A stretch of DNA of 64,000 nucleotides from Bacteroidota bacterium (GTDB lineage: Bacteria > Bacteroidota > Ignavibacteria > Kryptoniales > JAKASW01), in contig JAKAMG010000010.1 in the NCBI GenBank assembly GCA_021812985.1, positions 31,954 through 95,953 of the forward strand. The letters are read 5' to 3'. The notes beneath the pieces were generated by a model. It did no database searches and was not told where the DNA came from. It saw only the letters and a program-made list of their open reading frames with translations. The position numbers were made by a program, and so were the translations under genes. Below are positions 35,752 to 44,009 of this stretch, one piece after another (the stretch's first letter is position 1; each line of letters opens with the position of its first letter).

Positions 35752-36210
35752 TTACTTGTTGACATTAACCGCCATGATCTGTTCGACAACTGAGGCGTAG
35801 TTCTCCGGTTGGGAGTTCAGGTATTCAACGAATGTCTTTGGATTCCAGAGTTCGATTCTTTCGAGGGCGCCAATGATGACGACTTCTTTTTCGATCTCGG
35901 CGAATTCGAGGAGGTTCTTGGGAATTATGATGCGTGATTGTGAGTCCAGAGGAAATTCTTCCGAAGCCCACATTAGGAGGGTTCTGATGAAGTATCTGTG
36001 CTTCTCCAGAAATTGGTTGAGGGAGCGGAGCTTTTCTTCAAGTCGCCGCCATTCATCGAGGGGATAAACGTAGAGACATTTTTCGACGCCGCGCGTCACG
36101 ACAAATGTGTCATGAGCCTCGGAGGAGAGGCTTTTCCGAAGCTTCGCAGGAATGCTTAGCCTACCCTTCGAGTCTAAAACGTATTCGTAGCGTCCTTTGA
36201 ATGACGACAT
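35752..36210 (-). CDS. mraZ: Transcriptional regulator MraZ
   Basis: A protein of 152 residues with two SpoVT/AbrB-like halves, each with a DSxxR signature: LDSKGRLSIPAKLR (about 12-25) and LDSQSRIIIPKNLLEF in the second half. MraZ forms a ring that binds TGGGG boxes and represses the dcw operon. Its start follows a leader of about 90 bases that carries such boxes. It heads the gene run and is divergent from the lexA-like gene. Confidence 0.96.
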   Translation of the reverse strand: MSSFKGRYEYVLDSKGRLSIPAKLRKSLSSEAHDTFVVTRGVEKCLYVYPLDEWRRLEEKLRSLNQFLEKHRYFIRTLLMWASEEFPLDSQSRIIIPKNLLEFAEIEKEVVIIGALERIELWNPKTFVEYLNSQPENYASVVEQIMAVNVNK

Positions 36211-36281
36211 CTTCCTCTAAACTTCTCCGAAAATCCTTCGGACACATTTTTTTAGTAAACAATGGGAAAAGCAGGAGACTT

Positions 36282-36334
36282 CCCCACTTTTCCCCACCAC
36301 GTTGGAAATTTAACCAACCCGCTCCAAAAGTCAA
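36282..36334 (-). promoter_or_regulatory. dcw promoter with two MraZ boxes
   Basis: On the minus strand TTGACT (36334 to 36329), a 16-base spacer and TAAATT (36312 to 36307) form a sigma70-like promoter. Immediately downstream are two TGGGG boxes (36296-36292 and 36286-36282) exactly 10 bp apart, separated by AAAAG. This matches the repeated TGGGN-N5 sites of MraZ, placed over the expected start of transcription where binding would repress. Confidence 0.75.
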
Positions 36335-36462
36335 GCAGGATTTTTGCCATTTTTCCCCACACACCCAAAGCCCCCAAAACAGCCAATAATTGCGCCTATT
36401 TTTAACATTAGTTGCCGTTATAATCTATCATGAAAAAGAAGAACAAAAGTTTGGATAATTTC

Positions 36463-36491
36463 TTGACAGCTAAACTTGTGTTGTGTAATTT
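36463..36491 (+). promoter_or_regulatory. Promoter of the lexA-like gene, probably leaderless
   Basis: TTGACA (36463-36468), an exact 17-base spacer and TAATTT (36486-36491). Transcription should start near 36498, only about two bases before the ATG at 36500. No ribosome site precedes the ATG. The mRNA is therefore predicted to be leaderless or nearly so. Confidence 0.7.
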
Positions 36492-36499
36492 ATCGTGCG

Positions 36500-37126
36500 A
36501 TGGCAAGAGGACTTACTAAGAGGCAGGGTGAAGCACTCGAATTTATCCGCCGATTCATAAAGGATCATTCAAAACCCCCAACGTTCCGCGAACTCGGCGA
36601 ACAAATGGGGATAAGCTCCACTCGCGCGGTCAGCGACCTCCTCAAGGCACTCGAAAGAAAGGGCTATATCGAGAGAGAGGCCGGAAGATCTCGTGGCATA
36701 AATCTCCCCAAAACCGAACTGGCTAACCCAGACCTCCCCCCTTCAGTGCGAACTATACCTGTCGTATCAAGAATAGAATCACGTGAAATCATTTTTTCAA
36801 ACATAGTGGATGTCCTCCACTTCGATGCGAAACTTCTCCCCGACGGTGAGCTCTTCGCTGTCAGAGTGTCGGACGACGCCATGAACATAGTCGGCCTCTT
36901 TAAAGGCGATTACGTCGTCTGTAGGAGAGTAACCGAACCCGACCAGAACTCTCTCGTCCTCGGAAGCGCGGCCGGCGTCCTAATAGTAAGGATATACGAA
37001 CTGGCCAACGGGAAAGTACACCTCAAGCCATCCAACAAATCATACCAGATTCTCAGCTTCCCCCCCGACGACAGGCAGTTCTTCGTGGCCGGCGAAGTTG
37101 TGCTGACGTTTCGCAAGACAAAGTGA
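36500..37126 (+). CDS. lexA: LexA homologue with inactivated autopeptidase
   Basis: A 208-residue LexA/S24-type repressor. The N-terminal winged helix is well kept (PPTFRELGEQMGISSTRAVSD, recognition helix, then LKALERKGYIER). In the C-terminal peptidase fold, aligned by eye with E. coli LexA, the Ala-Gly cleavage pair is S94-R95 (RIESREII), the nucleophile Ser is A127 (VSDDAMN), and the general-base Lys is R164 (LIVRIYE). The fold otherwise seems intact (GLFKGDYVV, NGKVHLKPSN). It should dimerise and bind DNA but not self-cleave with RecA. The longer frame starting at 36476 lies inside the promoter, so I use 36500. Confidence 0.9.
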   Translation: MARGLTKRQGEALEFIRRFIKDHSKPPTFRELGEQMGISSTRAVSDLLKALERKGYIEREAGRSRGINLPKTELANPDLPPSVRTIPVVSRIESREIIFSNIVDVLHFDAKLLPDGELFAVRVSDDAMNIVGLFKGDYVVCRRVTEPDQNSLVLGSAAGVLIVRIYELANGKVHLKPSNKSYQILSFPPDDRQFFVAGEVVLTFRKTK

Positions 37127-37131
37127 GAATC

Positions 37132-37146
37132 GCGGGGAATTCCCGC
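37132..37146. other. Small hairpin between lexA-like gene and antiporter
   Basis: GCGGG and CCCGC flank GAATT, giving a 5-bp stem just after the lexA-like stop. No T-run follows. It may mark the end of two convergent transcripts, but the evidence is slight. Confidence 0.3.
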
Positions 37147-37172
37147 ATCTCCTCATCCTCCTTAAAATGTGC

Positions 37173-38663
37173 CTACGTCATATGATGCGGCTTCACGTTC
37201 TGCAGCGTAGCACGCACCTCCGGAAGACTCTCAGCGCTCGCCAGGACAAGAAGGGTATCCCCCTCACGTAGAATTGTCCCACCGCTGGGGACGATATACT
37301 CGTCGTCTCTCCCTATGAGCACGACAAGTGTATCCTGCGGCAGGCCGAGCTCCACAATCGATCTTCCTACAACTGTCGAGTCATATGGCACGATGAAATC
37401 TACAAGATCCGCGTTGATTCCCTCCGTCGGCGCAAACTCTATCGGGTGCCTTTGTTTGGGCTCCAACGGAGCATCCACCTTCAGCAACCTGGCTACTATT
37501 GGAACAGACCATCCCTGCAGCAGTGCAGACGTGAGTACTATGAAGAAGACGAGATTGAAAAGCATCCTCGCACCGGGGAGACCGGCTATGAGCGGAAAGA
37601 TTGCGAGAACGATGGGAACCGCGCCCCTCAGTCCTACCCATGAGACAAAGGCCTTGTCCCGCCACCCATTCCTCGAGAAACTCAATGTGAGGAAGACGCC
37701 CAGCGGACGCGCGACAAACATCAGAAATACTGAGACGAGAAGCCCAATCCCCATCACCGCCATTACCTGGGAAGGAAACACGAGCAGGCCCAATGTCAGG
37801 AACATCCCTATCTGGCTGAGCCAGGCAAAGCCGTCGAAGAATCTGAGCAGGCTCTTCTTCTGAACGAACTCGCTGTTTCCAGCGACGAGCCCGGCGACGT
37901 AGACCGCGAGAAATCCGCTTCCACCTGTAAGCGTCGCCGCTCCGTACGTGAAGGCCACGAACGCCAGCACCATCACCGGGTATATTCCTTCAAACCAGAT
38001 CTTCAGCCTGTTAAGCGCGAGTACCATGACATGACCCGTCATCAGGCCGAACATCACACCTATCCCCATTTGGAGTATGAACTGAGTTACTATTCCGAGC
38101 GGTGATGTGCGGTTTGCGGTGATAAGCTGTATCGCGCCTATCGTAAGGAAGACAGCCATAGGGTCGTTGCTGCCGGACTCGAGTTCGAGAAGGGACCGGA
38201 TATTACCCTTCAAGCTGATATTCCGCGACCTGAGGACGGCGAACACTGCCGCCGCGTCGGTGGAAGAGACCACCGAACCGAGTAGGAATCCTTCAAGCGG
38301 AGAGAATCCGAAGAGATACGAAGTGAAAATCCCGACCGATAGAGCAGTAAGAAAGACACCTAACGTCGAGAGTCCCACCGCCTGCCAGACCACTGGGCGC
38401 ACGCTCGACCACTTGGTGTCGAAGCCTCCCGCGAACAGTATGAATATAAGCGCTACTATTCCGATCGATTGCGCAGCCCGCGCGTTGTCAAAATATATCC
38501 CCCCTATCCCCTCTGAGCCGGCAAGCATCCCTATTGCTATGAAAAGGAGGAGCATAGGCAGGCCAAGGCTGTCCGAGACCTTTGCTATGATTATGCTCAG
38601 CAGAACAAGGATTGATCCGACTAGGAGGAGATACTCGATCGGAATCGCGGGAATAGAGTGCAT
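37173..38663 (-). CDS. K+/H+ (or Na+/H+) antiporter, CPA1 NhaP2/CvrA type
   Basis: A membrane protein of 496 residues with about twelve to thirteen spans and a cytoplasmic tail. Conserved transport motifs include ALIFILFAGGFDTKW, VVSSTDAAAVFAVL and LELESGSNDPMAVFL, which carry the ion-binding Asp residues, and SWVGLRGAVPIVLAIFPL. The last 90 residues (YDSTVVGRSIVELGL, EYIVPSGGTILREGDTLLVL) form an RCK_C/TrkA-C domain. This architecture fits potassium/proton antiporters for pH and volume control. The ion cannot be fixed from sequence. Confidence 0.93.
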   Translation of the reverse strand: MHSIPAIPIEYLLLVGSILVLLSIIIAKVSDSLGLPMLLLFIAIGMLAGSEGIGGIYFDNARAAQSIGIVALIFILFAGGFDTKWSSVRPVVWQAVGLSTLGVFLTALSVGIFTSYLFGFSPLEGFLLGSVVSSTDAAAVFAVLRSRNISLKGNIRSLLELESGSNDPMAVFLTIGAIQLITANRTSPLGIVTQFILQMGIGVMFGLMTGHVMVLALNRLKIWFEGIYPVMVLAFVAFTYGAATLTGGSGFLAVYVAGLVAGNSEFVQKKSLLRFFDGFAWLSQIGMFLTLGLLVFPSQVMAVMGIGLLVSVFLMFVARPLGVFLTLSFSRNGWRDKAFVSWVGLRGAVPIVLAIFPLIAGLPGARMLFNLVFFIVLTSALLQGWSVPIVARLLKVDAPLEPKQRHPIEFAPTEGINADLVDFIVPYDSTVVGRSIVELGLPQDTLVVLIGRDDEYIVPSGGTILREGDTLLVLASAESLPEVRATLQNVKPHHMT

Positions 38664-38844
38664 ATCCTTCCCTCAGCCAGTCTCATTTAAGAAATGCCAA
38701 AGACTCACCATGCCACTATTCGACTCCCGGGACTGCGATCGCGTTCGCATCGTCGGAGAATCAATAGGAGGTACTACAAGATCAACTTAAAGGTATACTG
38801 GCAAGCATGCAAACATGATAGCCGTATTCATCACTAACGGAGAC

Positions 38845-38887
38845 CAAGAAAAAGGAACGGCACGATCGCTGTAGACGAATCGTGCCG
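38845..38887 (-). terminator. Rho-independent terminator after acs
   Basis: On the minus strand CGGCACGAT (38887 to 38879) and ATCGTGCCG (38866 to 38858) form a perfect 9-bp stem, followed by TTCCTTTTTC. It starts 33 bases after the acs stop. Confidence 0.85.
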
Positions 38888-38919
38888 CAACTTGATTCAA
38901 AGAGCCGATCAGGCGATGC

Positions 38920-41025
38920 TTACTCGGCCTTGCCGAAATGCTTTATGTCGTCGGGGGCATCGGCCGCCGGGGCGCGCTTGACCTGCGACTCAACCATGAC
39001 CTTTATATGTTCCACGACGTCGGGATTTGCCAGAGTTGTCACGTCGCCGACGGGCATGCTGTTTGACACGGCGGCTAGAACTCGCCGCATTATTTTTCCG
39101 GAGCGCGTCTTCGGCATGTCTTCCGCGACCCACACGTGCGATGGCCTGGCGATCTTTCCTATCATTTCTTCGATAGCGCTGATGACCTTCTTTTGCACCT
39201 CACCATGATCGACGTTGACACCTGGCTTGAGCGCGATATAGACTTCAGGGACTCTCCCCTTCACCTGATCCACTACAGGTACGACGGCCGCCTCCGCGAC
39301 CTCAGGGACCGTGAGGCACGCCGACTCAAGCTCCTTGGTTCCCAGCCTGTGCCCGGCAACGTTTATAACGTCATCCACGCGCCCGAGTATCCTGATGTAG
39401 CCATCCGCGGCATACAAGGCGCCGTCGCCGGCAAAGTAAGGCCAGTCTCTCCAATCCTTGCTCTTGGGATTCTTGCAGTACTTGGAGTAGTAAGTTCTCG
39501 CGTACCGGTCCGGGTCTCCCCATATCGTTTGCATAATGCCTGGCCAGGGGTTGCGGATGCAGATGTTCCCCGCCTTCTGTGAACCTGGAGGGAGTTCATT
39601 CCCCTCTTCGTCGTAGATGACCGGATGTATCCCGGGCACTCCGGGACCAGCGCTTCCAGGCTTCATAGGGTCCAACGCCGGCTTCGTGCTGCAGAGGAAG
39701 CCACCAGTTTCGGTCTGCCACCATGTGTCCACGATCGAGGCCTCCTTCTTGCCCACCTCGTCGTAGTACCATCTCCAGACATCAGGTTCGATCGGCTCGC
39801 CGACGGTAACCATGAGTTTGAAGTGGAAGTTGTGTTTCTTTGGCTCATCCGGACCAACTTTCCTCAGCTGTCTTATGGATGTGGGCGCGGTGTGGAAGAT
39901 ATTGACATCGAGCTGCTCGGCTATACGCCAGGGGCGGCCGGCATCGGGATATGTCGGAACACCCTCGTAGAGTACATTCGTTGTTCCAAGCGCAAGTGGA
40001 CCATAGACTATATATGAGTGCCCCGTAATCCAACCGATGTCAGCCATGCACCAGTAGATGTCTTCCGGATGTATATCGAGAATATTCTTCGCTGTGCCTG
40101 CAGCGTACGCGAGATATCCTCCCGAGCTGTGTTGTATTCCTTTCGGCTTACCCGTCGTTCCGCTCGTGTACATTAGGAAGAGCGGATCTTCGGCCGCGAC
40201 GGGAACCGGCTCGACTCTTTTTCCCCTGAACTTCTTTAGTACATCGTCGACAAAATAGTCCCTTCCGTCGACCATTGGAGTCTCGGATATATACTTACCG
40301 GGATATCGACGCCACACAAGGACCTTATCCACGACGGCGCCGAGCTCCTTTGCGCGGGTGACGGCGACGTCCGCCTTCTCCTTGTGGTTCTGGACCCTCC
40401 CGTTCCTGTAGTAACCGTCCGCCGTTATGAGGACCTTGCTGCCTGAATCGGCGATTCTGTCCCCACACGCGGAGCCGCTGAACCCACCGAAAACTACCGA
40501 GTGTATCACTCCAAGCCTCGCGCACGCTAGCATCGTCACAGGAAGTTCGGGGATCATAGGCATATGTATCGTGACACGATCGCCTTTCTTAAGCCCGGCG
40601 AAGTCTCTGAGCATCGCGGCCGTCTCATTGACCCTGACATACAGCTCCTGATAGGTCAGCACAGTGTGCGGCTCTTCTTCGATCTCCGGCACGAAAATTA
40701 TGGCGGCCTTGCCCTTGCTATTCACGAGGTGTCTGTCTACGCAGTTATAACTTACGTTCAGGAGCCCTCCGGCAAACCAGCGCCAGAAGGGGGGATTACT
40801 CGTGTCCAGTGTCGTGTTCCAATACTTGTACCAGTCAAGTAAATCAGCATACTCTTTGAAACACTCGGGGAAGTTGTCAAGACTGAATCTCTTCATCACG
40901 TCTTCATCTACAAGATTCGCGTTGGCGATAAACTTTGTAGTCGGATAGTAGTATCCCTCTTCTTTCCAGTGGGCCGCAATTTGAGCTTCGCTCACCTCGG
41001 GGGCATTACTCTTGGCGTCCGCCAT
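38920..41025 (-). CDS. acs: Acetyl-CoA synthetase (AMP-forming)
   Basis: A 701-residue enzyme that activates acetate to acetyl-CoA via acetyl-AMP; somewhat longer than the usual 650. The phosphate loop is YTSGTTGKPKG (near 290), followed by DIGWITGHSYIVYGPL and DTWWQTETGG. The C-terminal PKTRSGKIMRR carries the catalytic lysine near 641. That lysine lies in PX4GK, the motif recognised by Pat-type acetyltransferases, and a Pat-like gene is divergent next door. AAGGAGG precedes the ATG. Confidence 0.97.
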   Translation of the reverse strand: MADAKSNAPEVSEAQIAAHWKEEGYYYPTTKFIANANLVDEDVMKRFSLDNFPECFKEYADLLDWYKYWNTTLDTSNPPFWRWFAGGLLNVSYNCVDRHLVNSKGKAAIIFVPEIEEEPHTVLTYQELYVRVNETAAMLRDFAGLKKGDRVTIHMPMIPELPVTMLACARLGVIHSVVFGGFSGSACGDRIADSGSKVLITADGYYRNGRVQNHKEKADVAVTRAKELGAVVDKVLVWRRYPGKYISETPMVDGRDYFVDDVLKKFRGKRVEPVPVAAEDPLFLMYTSGTTGKPKGIQHSSGGYLAYAAGTAKNILDIHPEDIYWCMADIGWITGHSYIVYGPLALGTTNVLYEGVPTYPDAGRPWRIAEQLDVNIFHTAPTSIRQLRKVGPDEPKKHNFHFKLMVTVGEPIEPDVWRWYYDEVGKKEASIVDTWWQTETGGFLCSTKPALDPMKPGSAGPGVPGIHPVIYDEEGNELPPGSQKAGNICIRNPWPGIMQTIWGDPDRYARTYYSKYCKNPKSKDWRDWPYFAGDGALYAADGYIRILGRVDDVINVAGHRLGTKELESACLTVPEVAEAAVVPVVDQVKGRVPEVYIALKPGVNVDHGEVQKKVISAIEEMIGKIARPSHVWVAEDMPKTRSGKIMRRVLAAVSNSMPVGDVTTLANPDVVEHIKVMVESQVKRAPAADAPDDIKHFGKAE

Positions 41026-41305
41026 GGTTCTTTCCTCCTTCTGAATGTAGCTTTGTGCGATCGGAGACTTCTGACCGGATTGACGCAGGTCCTCTCGGCA
41101 TCACCCGGGCGCCTCACATATATACTAAACCTATTCATTAACGAGAAAGTTTTCAAGTATCCGGGAACATTTCGACTCGACAAATCGGATCTGCCGCCGA
41201 AAGCTGCGAGGTCACCCAACTGACCAAAAGCTTCACGGCATGCCCCTTCTGGACTTTCTTGCTGCTGATTTCAGGATTAAATTGGACTCATAACAAGGTG
41301 CGATA

Positions 41306-43738
41306 ATGTTCAGAATCATCAGGGAATGGCAGGACTATCACGAACACGTTTTGCTGCGTGACGGCTCCGGCATAACGCTCAGGCTTGCGAATCCCGACGA
41401 TGCCGCGGCCGTGGAAACTCTTGTGAACAGCGTCTCCGAGGAGAGCCGGTATTTTCGCTTCATGGCGGGTGTTAAATATGTTCCGAAGTCTGTCATAGAC
41501 GGAATGTGCCTGAACAATCCTTCCGATACGGCGAGCCTTCTCGCGATCCTCGGCGGTGAGGAAAACGGCAGGGTGATAGGGATCGGAAATTATGCGAGCC
41601 TCGCCGTGCGCAATGCGGCCGAAGTGTCATTCCTCGTGAGCGACGAATATCATGGGCGCGGAATCGGGACTCTGCTTCTCGAACGTCTGGCCGGGATCGC
41701 CGCCGCCAACGGCTTCGTGGAATTTGAAGCCGAGATGCTTTCCGCAAACGACAAGATGATGACCGTCTTCAGTGACGCCGGTTTCCAGGTCGTCCATGCC
41801 ATAGGCGGAAGCACAATACACATAGAATTTCCGGTGACCGGAAACGCGGCTGTGAGGGAGCGCGCGGAGCTAAGAGACAGGATTGCCTCTGCGAACTCAT
41901 TGGTTCCCCTTCTCAAGCCCAGATCAATAGCCGTCGTCGGTGCGTCGAGGGATAACACCGCCGCCGGTAGTCTCGTCTTTCGGCACATCCTCGAATCGAA
42001 TTTTCCGGGGACGGTATATCCTGTCAACAATCAGGCGGCATCGATTCACGGCGTGAAGGCATATTCATCGGTAGAGAACCTTCCCGAACCTCCGGAGCTC
42101 GTCATCATAGCGGTGCCCGCTGTGAACGTTATCGACGTGGTCAGGGAGGCGACGGCAGCGGGCTCGAAAGGGGTCACGGTCCTGAGCGCCGGTTTCGCGG
42201 ACGACGGCGAGGAAGGCCTTCGTCTGCAGAAAGAGCTCGTCGAAGTCGTGCGATCAAACGGCATGCGCCTCATCGGCCCCAACTGTCTCGGTGTCATTAA
42301 CACCCAAAACGAGACGAGCCTGAACGCGAGTCTGGCGGAGAACATGCCTCCTCCCGGCAAAGTGGGTTTCTTCTCACACACCGGCGCGCTTGGCGTAGTG
42401 ATTCTCGATTACGCCGCCGAGAGAGGGATCGGCTTTTCAACTTTTGTCTCCGGAGGGAATCGAGGGGACGTGTCCGGCAACGATCTCCTCGAATACTGGG
42501 AAGAGGACCCCGCGACCGACATCGTGATCCTGTACCTTGAGAGCTTCGGCAACCCGCGCAGGTTTGCCAGGGTCGCGAGGAGGGTTTCATCCAAGAAACC
42601 TGTTCTCTGCGTGAAGAGTGCGAGAAGCAAAGCCGGGCGCGAGGCTGCTCAGGTCAGAAGCAACGGCACCGAAAGCGATGTGGAAGTTGACGCGCTCTTC
42701 CAGCAGGCCGGCGTGATGCGCGCCGAAACACTCGAAGAAATGTTCGACGCGGCAATGCTCCTGGCGAACCAGCCGCTCCCTGCCGGAAATAAGGTGTCAA
42801 TCATGGGAAACGCCGGAGGTGCACTCACAATTTGCGCCGACGCCTGTGAATCTAACGGGCTCTCAGTGGCGAAGGAGAACGTCGTCAACCTTGGCCCGCT
42901 TGCAACGGCAGAGGACTACGACCATCATGTCAGGTCGCTACTGGAGAGAGACGACGTCGATTCGCTCATCGCTATCTTCGCCTGCATCGGCGGATGCGAT
43001 CCCGATCCTGTAGGAAGGGCGATAAGGAGAGGCGTGATATTTGCCGAACGCACCACACACAAGAAGAAGCCGGTGGTGCTGTGTCTCATGGGGACTGCAA
43101 AGGCAATCCAAATCGCATCGTCGGCCACTTTTAATCCTGAGAGCGGGAAAAGTGGGCATGCTGTTTTTCCATCGTATCGATTTCCTGAATCTGCCGCGCT
43201 CGCACTGGCACGCGTGACTGAATATGCCGAGAGCCGCCGCCAGCCGCAAGGAAGGCTTCTATGGTTTGAGGATGTCGATCTTGCAGCTGCTCGAGGAAGG
43301 CTTTCAGGCATCTACGAGCAAAACACTAAGGCCGGAGCTAAGAGCGAGGATGGACTGGTAACTGTGACGGCGGCGGAGGCGGCCGGACTCCTGGCCCCAT
43401 TCGGTGTCGTCACGCGAAGTGCGGAGACGACTGACTTCGCCCCTTCAGCCATCGGACACATACAAATAAAATCTGATCCGCACTTCGGCCCCCTGATTTC
43501 CATAAGCTCCGCGGGAAAGCCATCGTCCAGGAGGATCACGCCTCTAACCGACAGGGACGCTCAAAGCATGCTCGAGAGTTCAGGCTGGGACGTGACACCA
43601 GACTCCGTAGAACTCCTCGGACGTATATCGCAGTTTGTCGAAGAGATGCCGTGGCTTTGGGGACTCGACGCAAACGTCAGCACAGAAGGGAGCACTCGGC
43701 TGATCCTCACCGCCATAGAGCTCCGTTTCAGGTTCTGA
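41306..43738 (+). CDS. pat: Pat-like protein acetyltransferase: GNAT fused to degenerate NDP-forming acyl-CoA synthetase
   Basis: An 810-residue fusion. Residues 1-175 are a GNAT domain with the acetyl-CoA loop HGRGIG in SDEYHGRGIGTLLLERL. Residues about 200-690 follow the NDP-forming acyl-CoA synthetase: VVGASRDNTAAGS, GPNCLGVIN, FFSHTGALG, GGNRGDVSGNDLLEYW. The catalytic His motif SHTGS is replaced (VRSNGTES, near 450), and the ATP-grasp part is cut to about 110 residues. The synthetase activity is therefore likely lost, as in Pat enzymes that acetylate and switch off Acs. The domain order is reversed from Salmonella Pat. It is divergent from acs; RBS AAGGTG. Confidence 0.88.
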   Translation: MFRIIREWQDYHEHVLLRDGSGITLRLANPDDAAAVETLVNSVSEESRYFRFMAGVKYVPKSVIDGMCLNNPSDTASLLAILGGEENGRVIGIGNYASLAVRNAAEVSFLVSDEYHGRGIGTLLLERLAGIAAANGFVEFEAEMLSANDKMMTVFSDAGFQVVHAIGGSTIHIEFPVTGNAAVRERAELRDRIASANSLVPLLKPRSIAVVGASRDNTAAGSLVFRHILESNFPGTVYPVNNQAASIHGVKAYSSVENLPEPPELVIIAVPAVNVIDVVREATAAGSKGVTVLSAGFADDGEEGLRLQKELVEVVRSNGMRLIGPNCLGVINTQNETSLNASLAENMPPPGKVGFFSHTGALGVVILDYAAERGIGFSTFVSGGNRGDVSGNDLLEYWEEDPATDIVILYLESFGNPRRFARVARRVSSKKPVLCVKSARSKAGREAAQVRSNGTESDVEVDALFQQAGVMRAETLEEMFDAAMLLANQPLPAGNKVSIMGNAGGALTICADACESNGLSVAKENVVNLGPLATAEDYDHHVRSLLERDDVDSLIAIFACIGGCDPDPVGRAIRRGVIFAERTTHKKKPVVLCLMGTAKAIQIASSATFNPESGKSGHAVFPSYRFPESAALALARVTEYAESRRQPQGRLLWFEDVDLAAARGRLSGIYEQNTKAGAKSEDGLVTVTAAEAAGLLAPFGVVTRSAETTDFAPSAIGHIQIKSDPHFGPLISISSAGKPSSRRITPLTDRDAQSMLESSGWDVTPDSVELLGRISQFVEEMPWLWGLDANVSTEGSTRLILTAIELRFRF

Positions 43739-43960
43739 ACCCGATTGGGCACTACAGCTTATTGACCAGATCACCGTGTTGAAGAATTAAACTCCCTCCG
43801 CTGGGCCAATAGTTCGCTGTCGAATCCCGCAACAGTCCGGCTATTCGGTTTGTTGAAAAACACCACGCCGCCAAAGTCGGACTTTGTGCCCCCAATGTCC
43901 CACTAATATTAGGTGGCTCCCTCCAAAACCAAATTTCCGCGCTGTTTTTGCGTAACAAGA

Positions 43961-43975
43961 TGGCACAGCTGTTGA
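43961..43975 (+). promoter_or_regulatory. Sigma54-like promoter before hydrogenase operon
   Basis: TGGCAC-N5-TTGA fits the -24/-12 sigma54 consensus (TGGCACG-N4-TTGC) with a normal gap between the GG and the second element; the only core change is A for C at the -12 GC. It predicts a start near 43987, 23 bases before the ATG at 44010. A near-palindrome CCAC-TAATATTA-GGTGG lies upstream around 43900. Confidence 0.45.
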
Positions 43976-44009
43976 ACTCTCCCAATTGAAAATCAAACCC
44001 GGTTTGGCT

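Noticed and set aside
36476..36499. Longer N-terminus for the lexA-like gene
   Set aside because: Those codons lie within the predicted promoter, and the LexA family begins at the ATG at 36500.
41306..43738. Reading the fusion as an active acetate--CoA ligase
   Set aside because: The catalytic His motif is replaced and the ATP-grasp domain is too short.
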